In this document: positions 21,728-29,052 of the stretch, in pieces | How the letters are laid out: each line of letters starts with the position of its first letter | Position numbering within the stretch: position 1 is the first letter of the stretch | From: CAZEDK01 sp964511025 | Lineage (GTDB): Bacteria; Patescibacteriota; Gracilibacteria; UBA1369; GWF2-33-10 | NCBI GenBank assembly: GCA_964511025.1 | Contig: CAZEDK010000025.1 | Location: 1-29,052, forward strand | Length of the DNA stretch: 29,052 bases | Reading direction: 5' to 3' | The notes under the pieces: model-generated | What the model saw: only the letters and a program-made list of their open reading frames with translations | The model's database searches: none | What the model was told of the DNA's origin: nothing | Position numbers and translations under genes: made by a program

Positions 21728-23128
21728 ATGGAAAAGAAAAGAAAAGAACATGGAAGTAAACCTATTATTGCCATAATAGGTAGACCAAACGTAGGTAAGT
21801 CAACTTTATTTAATAGGCTTGTTGGTTTTCGCAAAGCAATTGAATCTGAATTTGAAGGCACAACTCGCGATAGAATTTTTCATAATATTTCGATAGGAAG
21901 TTTTGATATGATTTTGGTTGATACTGGAGGATTGGAATTTGATAGTCACGAATCTATTGAAGAAGATGTGCAATTGCAAGCCAGAATTGCCATTGAGGAT
22001 GCGGATTTGATTCTTTTATTGCTGAGTGCTAAGGAAATGCTTACTTCAAGAGATTATGAAGCGGTTGAGCTTCTGCGAAAATCTTCAAAAGAAGTGATAT
22101 TAGTTGCTAACAAATGTGATACTGCTATTTCTAGAGAAAGAATCATTGATTTTTATTCATTGGGCTTTGATGAGCCGATTGCGATTTCAGCTATACATAA
22201 TAGTGGAATAGATGAACTTCAAGACAAAATAATAGAAAAATTGATTTCCTTTGGTTTTGATCCATTTAAGTCTTCTCAGCGTGAAATTTCTAATAAAATA
22301 AACATTGCTTTTGCAGGCCGCCCAAATGTTGGCAAATCTTCACTTGTAAATGCTTTTTTAAATGAAGAGAAGTTAATTGTTTCAGATATTTCAGGCACGA
22401 CAAGAGACTCTGTTGATACGGAATTTCAATACAAAGATAATGATTTTGTTTTTATAGACACGGCAGGAATAAGAAGACCAGGCAAAAGAACTAGAATGCT
22501 TGAAAAATATAGCGTGCTTCGTTCGCTTCAAGCTATAGGAAGATCAGATATAGCTTTGCTTATAATTGATTTTACTGAAAAAGTATCTCATCAAGATTGT
22601 TATATAAGCCAAGCCATACTTGAATCTTTTGCCGGACTGATAATTGTTGTCAATAAATCAGATATGATGAAAGATAAAGAAAAAGATATGAATAAGTTTA
22701 TTTATAATCTGAAAGGTAAGATGTCATATTTGGCATGGGCACCTGTTGTTTTCGTATCTGCAAAAAACAAAAAAAACATTAACAAAATTCTCGATTTGGC
22801 AGTTGAAATCAAAGCAGCTAGATTGAAAAGAATTGCTACGTCACAATTTAACGACTTTATTGCGGAGTGTATCAGGACTCATAGTCCAAGTGGCACAAAA
22901 GTTAAAAAACCAAAGATATTATATGCTTCTCAAGTAGAAATTAATCCGCCTCATTTTGTTCTTTTTGTGAACGATGTTAGCGCATTTCATTTTTCATATA
23001 GAAGATATCTTGAAAATAAAATTAGAGATAGATATGGTTTTGAAGGTACACCAATCAAAATTGATATCAAAGATAAGGAGGGTGTGGTTGAAAAGGCTGT
23101 TGGAAAAAGAAGGACTAAGGAATCGTAA
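21728..23128 (+). CDS. der: Ribosome assembly GTPase Der (EngA)
   Basis: Der is a double GTPase needed for 50S subunit assembly. The 466-residue protein has two GTP-binding domains: P-loops GRPNVGKST (18-26) and GRPNVGKSS (197-205), switch motifs EGTTRDR and SGTTRDSVD, DTGG and DTAG(I), and NKCD and NKSD. A C-terminal KH-like domain follows (about 365-455, with PPHFVLFVNDVSAFHFSYRR). Length and order are normal. The start is ATG after a weak leader. It is divergent from yggS (59-bp gap). The toxin-antitoxin pair follows 59 bp downstream with its own promoter. Confidence 0.97.
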   Translation: MEKKRKEHGSKPIIAIIGRPNVGKSTLFNRLVGFRKAIESEFEGTTRDRIFHNISIGSFDMILVDTGGLEFDSHESIEEDVQLQARIAIEDADLILLLLSAKEMLTSRDYEAVELLRKSSKEVILVANKCDTAISRERIIDFYSLGFDEPIAISAIHNSGIDELQDKIIEKLISFGFDPFKSSQREISNKINIAFAGRPNVGKSSLVNAFLNEEKLIVSDISGTTRDSVDTEFQYKDNDFVFIDTAGIRRPGKRTRMLEKYSVLRSLQAIGRSDIALLIIDFTEKVSHQDCYISQAILESFAGLIIVVNKSDMMKDKEKDMNKFIYNLKGKMSYLAWAPVVFVSAKNKKNINKILDLAVEIKAARLKRIATSQFNDFIAECIRTHSPSGTKVKKPKILYASQVEINPPHFVLFVNDVSAFHFSYRRYLENKIRDRYGFEGTPIKIDIKDKEGVVEKAVGKRRTKES

Positions 23129-23135
23129 AATTTTC

Positions 23136-23176
23136 TTTACATGTTTTTATTAATTAAGTATACTAAGAATACTTAA
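23136..23176 (+). promoter_or_regulatory. Promoter and palindromic operator of the toxin-antitoxin pair
   Basis: The -35 box TTTACA (23136-23141), a 17-nt spacer and the -10 box TATACT (23159-23164) give a strong promoter. A perfect inverted repeat overlaps the -10 box: TTAAGTAT (23154-23161) and ATACTTAA (23169-23176) around 7 nt. The start codon is at 23188. This is the arrangement expected for autorepression by a ribbon-helix-helix antitoxin. Confidence 0.75.
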
Positions 23177-23187
23177 TAAGATTTGTT

Positions 23188-23418
23188 ATGGCTTCAAAGG
23201 TGACATCATTTGCAGTAACTTCTAAAAACAGGATTTTTCTTGAAAGAGCAAAAAATAAATCTGAATTTATAAATAATGCATTAGATGCTTATAGAAAATA
23301 CATCTTAGCTAGAGATATGAGAGCAGGTTTTCAATTGCAAGATGACGAAGATATTGAGTTTGCAAATATGGGTTTTGATGATTATTTAAAAATAATTGAT
23401 GTCAACGAAAATGATTAA
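23188..23418 (+). CDS. Ribbon-helix-helix-type antitoxin (MazE-like role)
   Basis: This is the likely antitoxin of the pair: it would bind and neutralise the downstream MazF-like toxin and repress the operon. The 76-residue protein has an N-terminal strand (KVTSFAVTS), then RIFLERAKNKSEFINNALDA, which matches the strand-helix-turn-helix pattern of ribbon-helix-helix DNA-binding proteins. The acidic C-terminus (DDEDIEFANMGFDDY) is suited to wrap the toxin. It is followed at once by the toxin start: the stop is at 23416-23418 and the toxin ATG at 23420. Family membership is inferred from pattern and position. Confidence 0.8.
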   Translation: MASKVTSFAVTSKNRIFLERAKNKSEFINNALDAYRKYILARDMRAGFQLQDDEDIEFANMGFDDYLKIIDVNEND

Positions 23419-23419
23419 A

Positions 23420-23776
23420 ATGTTAAAACAATTTGATATATGGTTTGTAGATCTTAATCCAGTGAAAGGTTCTGAACAAAATGGTGTAAGACCGTGTCTT
23501 ATTTTACAATCAAATATAACGCTGGATATTGCCCAAACTATTATTATCGCGCCTTTTACATCAAAAAAAATAGAAAATATTTATCCGTATGAAGTCTTCG
23601 TAAAAGCCACGAAAGAAAACGATTTGACATTAGATTCTAAAGTGAAATTAAATCATGTTAGATCGGTTTGTATATCCAGAATTGTTAAAAAAATTGGATC
23701 TTTAGAGAAAAAATATTATGAAAATGTTTTTTTTGCGCTTGATAACATTTTAGATAGATATGGAGATTTTAGATAG
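23420..23776 (+). CDS. MazF/PemK-family endoribonuclease toxin
   Basis: MazF toxins cut mRNA at short sequence motifs and stop growth when free of antitoxin. From the ATG at 23420 the protein has 118 residues. It shows FDIWFVDLNPVKGSEQNGVRPCLILQ-type sequence, split as FDIWFVDLNP, VKGSEQNGVRP and CLILQS. These hold the conserved Gly-Ser-Glu and Arg-Pro of the active face. Later come IIIAPFTSKK, DSKVKLNHVRSVCISRI and an ending helix with LDNILDRYG. Upstream in-frame starts (ATG 23411, 23399; TTG 23396) exist, but 23420 matches the family and follows the antitoxin stop by 1 nt. Its 3' end overlaps the next, convergent gene by 27 bp. Confidence 0.92.
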   Translation: MLKQFDIWFVDLNPVKGSEQNGVRPCLILQSNITLDIAQTIIIAPFTSKKIENIYPYEVFVKATKENDLTLDSKVKLNHVRSVCISRIVKKIGSLEKKYYENVFFALDNILDRYGDFR

Positions 23777-24640
23777 TTTTTCCAGCCATTGATTTTTGTA
23801 ATATTCTCTCATGTCAATATTATGAAATTTTAACATGTTTTTGTTTGTTATGACTGAAGCTCTTTTATCTAGTTTTTTCATTTTTTCTTTGCATCTTTTT
23901 AATTGAAAATTTTCCAATAGTTTTTCTAATTTATTGCCTAAATGTCCATTTAACAAACATTCCAGGATTTTTTTTATACAACTTGTTTTTTGATTATTTT
24001 CAGAATTTTCAGAATTTATATTTTTGGCGGATACGAATGCTTGCATCCAAGTTTTATTTATATCTAACATTTTTTTGTGAATATCAAAACCAAATAATGG
24101 TTTTAAATCTTTGATCCAATAAGCTAGGTAAGGATCACTATCTTTAAGCATTATTTTTGAAAAATCCAAAGCTTTTTCCGTAGACCAAAAACTTAAGCAA
24201 AATCTTTCTTTTATTTTATTGCCATGTCTTCTTACTGCAAATATAGAAGTCAGTAAAGTTATTACTGTTCTTGTTAGAAATAATCTTTCATGTTTTGTAA
24301 CTATAAATAAATCTATATCGCTATCTTTATCTGGATTATTGAATGAGAGTGTATTGCATACGGCTACCATTTTTACAAAAGGTGTAATTTCAAAAATCCA
24401 TTGCCATTTTTGTACTTTTTTCCATAGTTGATTTGCTTGTTTATTCGCTTTAAGTCTATTTTGTATTATTTTCTGCCTTCCTTCTAAAAAATAAAAAGCA
24501 TTTTTTTGTTTTATATTTGCAAAACCCTTAATTAGATCTTTTTTAATCTTGATACCTGTATAGTGTCTTATCTCAGATAATCTAAGTGGGTAATTGAATA
24601 CATCAAACCAAGCAAGAGTTTGTAATATTTTTATAGACAT
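23750..24640 (-). CDS. Winged-helix plus nucleotidyltransferase-like protein
   Basis: The 296-residue protein has an N-terminal winged-helix-like part (about 1-60: LAWFDVFNYPLRLSEIRHYT). A polymerase-beta-type nucleotidyltransferase segment follows (about 85-200), centred on DKDSDIDLFIVT (Asp108, Asp110). Proteins of this layout are frequent in CPR genomes and uncharacterised. The usual Gly-Ser before the metal-binding Asp pair is missing: it reads VCNTLSF (94-100). Activity is therefore uncertain. The C-terminal third is Lys-rich and helical. No operon partner is present on this strand. The 3' end overlaps the toxin gene by 27 bp. Confidence 0.7.
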   Translation of the reverse strand: MSIKILQTLAWFDVFNYPLRLSEIRHYTGIKIKKDLIKGFANIKQKNAFYFLEGRQKIIQNRLKANKQANQLWKKVQKWQWIFEITPFVKMVAVCNTLSFNNPDKDSDIDLFIVTKHERLFLTRTVITLLTSIFAVRRHGNKIKERFCLSFWSTEKALDFSKIMLKDSDPYLAYWIKDLKPLFGFDIHKKMLDINKTWMQAFVSAKNINSENSENNQKTSCIKKILECLLNGHLGNKLEKLLENFQLKRCKEKMKKLDKRASVITNKNMLKFHNIDMREYYKNQWLEKLSKISISI

Positions 24641-24706
24641 CGTTTTTTAAATATGTTACAATAAAAAGATAATATTTATTTCAATTTTACTCTTAAATTT
24701 GTCTGT

Positions 24707-25411
24707 ATGTATAGTAAAGATAGCCATGATTTTAATATAAGTATGTTTAAAATGTCGCCAAAAATTCTTGAGGAAATGCATTCAGGCAGATTTCGTGTTG
24801 TCATATTTGGTTCTGCAAGAGTTAGATCTGATGATATTATATATACTGAGGTTTTTGAATTAGCGCGTCTTGTAGGTGAAGCTGGCTTTGATATTGTTAC
24901 TGGAGGAGGTCCTGGAGTTATGGAAGCTGCTAATCTTGGACATAGAGTTGGTACTCCGGGTTCTGATAACAAAGCAATGTCAATTGGTCTTAATATTAGG
25001 CTTCCAATGGAGCAACATAACAATCCTCATTTGGATTTAGTTGAAAATCATGACAGGTTCTCAACACGTTTGGATGAATTTATGATCTTGTCAAATATAG
25101 TTGTAATAGCTCCTGCAGGCGGAATTGGTACACTTCTTGAATTTTTTTATACTTGGCAATTGATACAAGTTCATCATGTCAAAAAAATGCCTATTGTATT
25201 GATAGGTGATATGTGGCAGGGTCTAATTGATTGGATAAAAAAAGAACCTTTGGCAAAAAACTATCTCAATCAAGAAGATATGGACAGTGTCATTATTGTA
25301 AAAAATTGCAAAGAAGCTTTCCAGATTATAAAAGAAACAAATGAGAAACGTCTATTGGATGCCTCTTGTTCTAATAAGAAATATTCTCAGCAAACAGCAA
25401 AAGTAGGTTAG
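24707..25411 (+). CDS. LOG-family (TIGR00730-type) nucleotide phosphoribohydrolase-like protein
   Basis: LOG proteins split nucleoside 5'-monophosphates into base and ribose 5-phosphate; in plants they activate cytokinins, and in bacteria the natural substrate is often unclear. The 234-residue protein has VIFGSARVR (33-40), GGGPGVMEAAN (67-77), SIGLNIRLPMEQ, and PAGGIGTLLEFFYTWQ (136-151), which holds the PGGxGTxxE-type active-site motif with Ala inserted for the usual spacing. The C-terminus extends about 20 residues with no clear motif. A start further inside (Met13 or Met16) is possible. It stands alone, divergent from the nucleotidyltransferase-like gene. Confidence 0.88.
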   Translation: MYSKDSHDFNISMFKMSPKILEEMHSGRFRVVIFGSARVRSDDIIYTEVFELARLVGEAGFDIVTGGGPGVMEAANLGHRVGTPGSDNKAMSIGLNIRLPMEQHNNPHLDLVENHDRFSTRLDEFMILSNIVVIAPAGGIGTLLEFFYTWQLIQVHHVKKMPIVLIGDMWQGLIDWIKKEPLAKNYLNQEDMDSVIIVKNCKEAFQIIKETNEKRLLDASCSNKKYSQQTAKVG

Positions 25412-25472
25412 GGCTGTTTCGATTATGCAATAAAAAATCTCTTGTCAAATTGTTAAGAGGTTGTGAAAAATA

Positions 25473-25501
25473 TTGGAGATATAGAATCATAATGCTATCA
25501 T
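25473..25501 (+). promoter_or_regulatory. Possible promoter for the 482-residue protein
   Basis: TTGGAG (25473-25478), 17 nt, then TATCAT (25496-25501) with TGC directly before it (extended -10). The ATG is at 25555. Other -10-like sequences exist nearby, so this is a tentative choice. Confidence 0.35.
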
Positions 25502-25554
25502 CCCTTATTGAGAGATATGGTATTATTAATTTTATTATTTTTTAGCTTCAAATT

Positions 25555-27003
25555 ATGGTCGATGGAGAATCGGTCGATGGAGAAACTAGTGTGGTAGTAA
25601 CGCCTGCTTTATCTGTTAGAGGTGATTTTGTTGAATTTACTTCTGATGCACCTGTTGTTGAAAGAGAAATTAATTCAATTAGGAAGAAATTAGAGTTTGT
25701 ATTAAATCCAGAAAATAAAGACAATTATAATAAAAGAAAATTATCACATCTTACATTTGCTGATATAGGAAATGATGCTAATGAAGGAGTGACAAATCAA
25801 TTTAAATTAAGAGCTGCTAGATTAAATAATTTTGCAGTAGAATTTAAAGAAGGTAGATTACAAGATAAAGCCAGTGTGGTGTTAGAAATTAATCAGTTTA
25901 TGTCTGAATTATGGTCGCAAGTTGCTAGTGCTGCAATTCTTGCAAAACCTGAGACTGTACAATTAACTCGTGGTCAATATTTAGATGTTTTAGATGCATT
26001 AGGACCTTTGTTTAGACAGTCATGTTCAGCATTATCATTGTTAGCACATTATCCGGGCACATACGAAAGAATGATTGAAGCTTATACATATCCAGATAAA
26101 GATAATAATGATCCTGATAAATTAAATTTATGGAGTGATATTCATTGCATGTGTGAAGCTGCAGTTGCAGTTCGTTCTCGTACAGATGTTACAACAAAAG
26201 GAGCAACAATTAAGCATAAAGAAAAAGAAATTATAGTTAAAGGGGCGATACAAGAAGTACAAGATCGTATTGAGGCCAAACAAGATCAAATTGTTCTTAA
26301 AGATGTTCCATGCGGATCAGGAGAATGGACAATGAGAATTTTACAATCTTTGTTAACAGACAATTCTAATTTAGTTAGCTCAGAACAAAAGATGCTTTTT
26401 CTTCTTCGTGATATTTCATCTGACGCCCTTCATTCAACTATTAAACGTTTTGAGCAATTCTTGATAGATCAAGGATTAAGTCCAACTTTTGAACCTTCTG
26501 AAGCACGATCTAATATCAAAGGGTTTTTTGATGATGAGAAGAATGAACATGTAATGGTGACATTGAAAGTTGGTGGCTTAGAATTTAATTTTGCGAAAAA
26601 AGATGAAAGAGAGGGGAATGGTGATGAGCATGCTGATACTAAAGTTGATGTACGTGCAACTCTTGGTGTATGGGATTATTTTCCGAAAAAAAGCAAAAAA
26701 AACTTGGAAGAAGATGATGAAAAATTTGTAAAAGGATCATTTAGACGTGCAATTGTAGCTATGAAGGATGGTGCTACAGCATATTTTGGTCAATTTATGG
26801 ATAATTATCCTGATGAAAAATATATGGGAGTTGCAATGGACTGGAAGTTAGTAACTCGTTCAGAAAAAGAATTACATGAAATTTTAGATCCTATTGCAAG
26901 TGAATTAGGCGTAGATATTGATATATTTACCACTCCAGGTGCTGAAAAGACACAATTATTGGTACAAGTACGTAAACCTATAAAGGCTATAAAGGAGAAT
27001 TAA
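25555..27003 (+). CDS. Uncharacterised protein with methyltransferase-like motif
   Basis: I do not know this 482-residue protein. The N-terminal 240 residues are mostly helical (for instance EREINSIRKKLEFVL, VVLEINQFMSELWSQ). At 250-258 it has DVPCGSGEW, which resembles motif I (D-x-x-C/G-G-x-G) of class I SAM-dependent methyltransferases. It is followed about 30 residues later by FLLRDISSDAL, which could be the acidic motif II. Strand-like parts MVTLKVGGLEFNF, RRAIVAMKDGATAYFG and KYMGVAMDWKLV follow. There is no signal peptide or membrane helix. A sensor kinase gene begins 16 bp downstream, so the two may be co-transcribed. The methyltransferase call is inference from one motif and fold order. 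Confidence 0.6.
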   Translation: MVDGESVDGETSVVVTPALSVRGDFVEFTSDAPVVEREINSIRKKLEFVLNPENKDNYNKRKLSHLTFADIGNDANEGVTNQFKLRAARLNNFAVEFKEGRLQDKASVVLEINQFMSELWSQVASAAILAKPETVQLTRGQYLDVLDALGPLFRQSCSALSLLAHYPGTYERMIEAYTYPDKDNNDPDKLNLWSDIHCMCEAAVAVRSRTDVTTKGATIKHKEKEIIVKGAIQEVQDRIEAKQDQIVLKDVPCGSGEWTMRILQSLLTDNSNLVSSEQKMLFLLRDISSDALHSTIKRFEQFLIDQGLSPTFEPSEARSNIKGFFDDEKNEHVMVTLKVGGLEFNFAKKDEREGNGDEHADTKVDVRATLGVWDYFPKKSKKNLEEDDEKFVKGSFRRAIVAMKDGATAYFGQFMDNYPDEKYMGVAMDWKLVTRSEKELHEILDPIASELGVDIDIFTTPGAEKTQLLVQVRKPIKAIKEN

Positions 27004-27019
27004 TATTTGATTTATTATA

Positions 27020-29052
27020 ATGGCTCTTTATCTTTTTATTTTCATAAGCGCAGTATTTAATTGCATAGTAGGATCTATAATAGGCATTAGTATTTATTTG
27101 AAGGATAAAAAGAGTAGTGTTAATAGAACATTTGCAATATTTTGTTTGTTTGTATCGCTATGGTCAATGGCGTATTTCTTTCCTGTTGTTCAGGATAGTG
27201 AGAAGTTATCGCTTCTTTCTTTCCGATTATTGCATGTCGGAGCGGTATTCGTAGCTGTTTCTCATTTTCATTTTATATGTGCTGTACTTGATATTGTGAA
27301 GGAAAAGAAAAAATATATTATATTTGCATATATATTGAATGCTATTATTGCTATATTTTTTATTCCAACTAAGTTTTTTATATCAGAAGTAGTAGCAAAA
27401 GAACCTTTCAATTATTGGGCTAATGTTGGAATAGTATATGAGATCTGGCTGATTATCTGGCTTGGCTATGTCGTAGCGTCAGTATATTTATTATATGATG
27501 CTTACAAAAAAACCAGCGGTATTAAAAAACAACAGATTAAGTATATCCTTATTGGAGATTTGTTGACTTTCTCGACAGGTTCGATGAATTATTTTCTTTT
27601 TTTGATATTCCTATTGTTCCATATTTGAATATATTTGTTTCAGGGCAAATGTTTTCTATTTTTTATATTATTGTTCGCTATAGATTTATTGATATCAAAT
27701 TAAATTCTTTACATATTCTCACAACTGTTTGTTCTCTTATTTTTTCTGTAGCTAGTGCTTATTTGATTTATTTATTGTATTATTTCATATTTCCTTATGG
27801 GGAATTTGTGGATTTTATAGGCATTTTGTTTGTAGCTTTGCTTTCAGTGTTTTTTGTTATTTTTTATCATTTTACAAATTTACCATTTATCTATCGTATT
27901 TTTCGTCTTTCAAATTTTGAGAATTTCAAAAATATAATTCTGGAATTTAGGAATAAAAATATTTTTTATAATAGTATTAGTGAATTTCAGAGTGATATAG
28001 AAATGGTTTTTTGTAAAAAATTGGAAATATCTTCAGCAAAAATTGTAATCTTGGATAAGGAAAATGAACATAAATATAATGAATTGATAAAATATTTTAC
28101 AAAAGAAAAAAAATTCTTGGTTACAGAAGAAATTGAACTTGAGCAAAAGATAAAAAATAAAAATTATAATTTTTATTCACAGTTAAAATTTTTAGGGAAA
28201 ATTTGTTTTCCGCTCTTTTTTAAAAAAGACAAAAATATTATTGGGTTTTTTATACTTGGTGATAAGCCATTCTATAATCCTTACACTAAAGAAGAATTAG
28301 ATATACTTGAATCTACAGCTTATCATATTTCACTTTTTCTTGCGATCATTTTGTATAATTCCGAACTTCATAAGGAAGTAAATATAAAAACTCTAGCATT
28401 AAAAAAACAAAATCAAGAAATGTATGAACTTTTGAGACAACAATCGGATTTTATAGCAGTTACAGCACATGAATTTCGGACACCTCTTAGTATCGCATTA
28501 TTCCACGTAGATGAATTGATGCATTCATCTCAAAATTCTAATGAAGAAAAACATGAACTAAAAACCGTATCCTCATCATTAATTAATTTAAAATCTTTAA
28601 TTCAAAAGTTATTTGAACTACAGCAGTATGATTTAAATAAAGTTACTTTAAGTTATAAAAAAATTGATGTGGTTCGATTTACCGATGAGATCTTTAATGA
28701 ATCTAAAAATATTATTTCAGAAAAATTAATCACATTATCATTTATAAAAAAACCTGACTATAAAATATTTGTATCTTTTGATGAGCTACAAATGAGGCAG
28801 GTTATTCATAATATACTTACAAACGCTTTTAAATTTACAAAAAATAAGGTCCAAATCGAATTGTTAGATGAAGAAGAATCAATCCTTATTTTGATATCAG
28901 ATAATGGCAAGGGAGTTCCGGAAAAAGAAAGAAAACGTATATTTGAAAAATTTCAAACTAGAAAAGTTTCCATGGCTATGGGTATTGGTTTAGGGCTTTA
29001 TATACTAAAAAGAAAGTGGTTTTCGGATAAAGCTAAGAAAGAAGATGCATTT
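27020..29052 (+). CDS. Sensor histidine kinase, split by a frameshift and cut by the window end
   Basis: The first frame (27020-27628, 202 residues) encodes the N-terminal 7-helix region of HisKA_7TM kinases, ending in KKQQIKYILIGDLLTFSTGS and NYFLF. A run of seven T (27597-27603) then shifts the frame. From 27604 the other frame continues the family sequence (DIPIVPYLNIFVSG, RYRFIDIKLN) with no stop to the window end, 483 codons. It encodes further helices, a GAF-like domain (about 27940-28380), a HisKA domain with the phospho-His in AHEFRTPL (codon at 28468-28470), and an ATPase domain with NILTNAFKF, DNGKGVP and GIGLGLYI. The gene is cut at 29052. One extra T, or a -1 slip, restores a single protein. 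Its response regulator is not in view. Confidence 0.85.

Overview
The window is AT-rich, gene-dense bacterial DNA, most likely from a Patescibacteria/CPR-type genome. This placement is inference. It rests on the low G+C, the tight packing, a HisKA_7TM-type sensor kinase, a winged-helix/nucleotidyltransferase protein of a type common in CPR genomes, a DUF5665 protein, and the weakness of Shine-Dalgarno sequences. Stop codons are very skewed: of 25 gene ends I could read, 15 are TAA, 9 TAG and 1 TGA. TGA is not read as sense, because long genes such as dnaE contain none in frame.

Layout. Positions 207-5712 hold housekeeping genes: rsmE, an RluA-type pseudouridine synthase (minus strand), a DUF5665 membrane protein and dnaE. 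Positions 5696-9559 (minus strand) hold a two-gene module. The upstream gene encodes a secreted PKD domain joined to a 7TM_transglut-type membrane domain. The downstream gene encodes a 770-residue protein that joins an ATP-grasp amidoligase, a degraded retropepsin-like segment and a DUF1704/MATCAP-type HExxxH metallopeptidase. This is the most interesting system in the window. It looks like an enzyme that can add and remove a peptide or amino acid tag, with its own membrane partner. Positions 9560-11954 form a small accessory patch: a gene remnant, an orphan Cys-rich protein, an ISAzo13-type insertion sequence with recognisable inverted ends, and a 149-bp palindromic MITE-like repeat.

Positions 11955-16200 hold a Pro/Gln-rich single-pass membrane protein with a recent internal duplication, then a long RelA/SpoT protein that keeps its synthetase but has lost hydrolase residues. 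A minus-strand run (18603 to 16181) encodes a small membrane protein, a RibL-like cytidylyltransferase-fold protein, FtsX and RecO. Then come gatC-gatA plus an unknown gene, yggS (minus), der, a MazEF-like toxin-antitoxin pair with a clear promoter/operator, a nucleotidyltransferase-like gene (minus), a LOG-family gene, a 482-residue protein with a methyltransferase-like motif, and a sensor histidine kinase split by a frameshift and cut by the window end.

Two genome-wide habits show. First, all five convergent gene pairs in which both genes are intact and neither belongs to the insertion sequence overlap at their 3' ends by 17-32 bp. Second, short palindromic repeats have entered or abut genes: in frame inside rsmE and yggS, and directly before the dnaE start codon. 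No tRNA, rRNA or CRISPR array was recognised.
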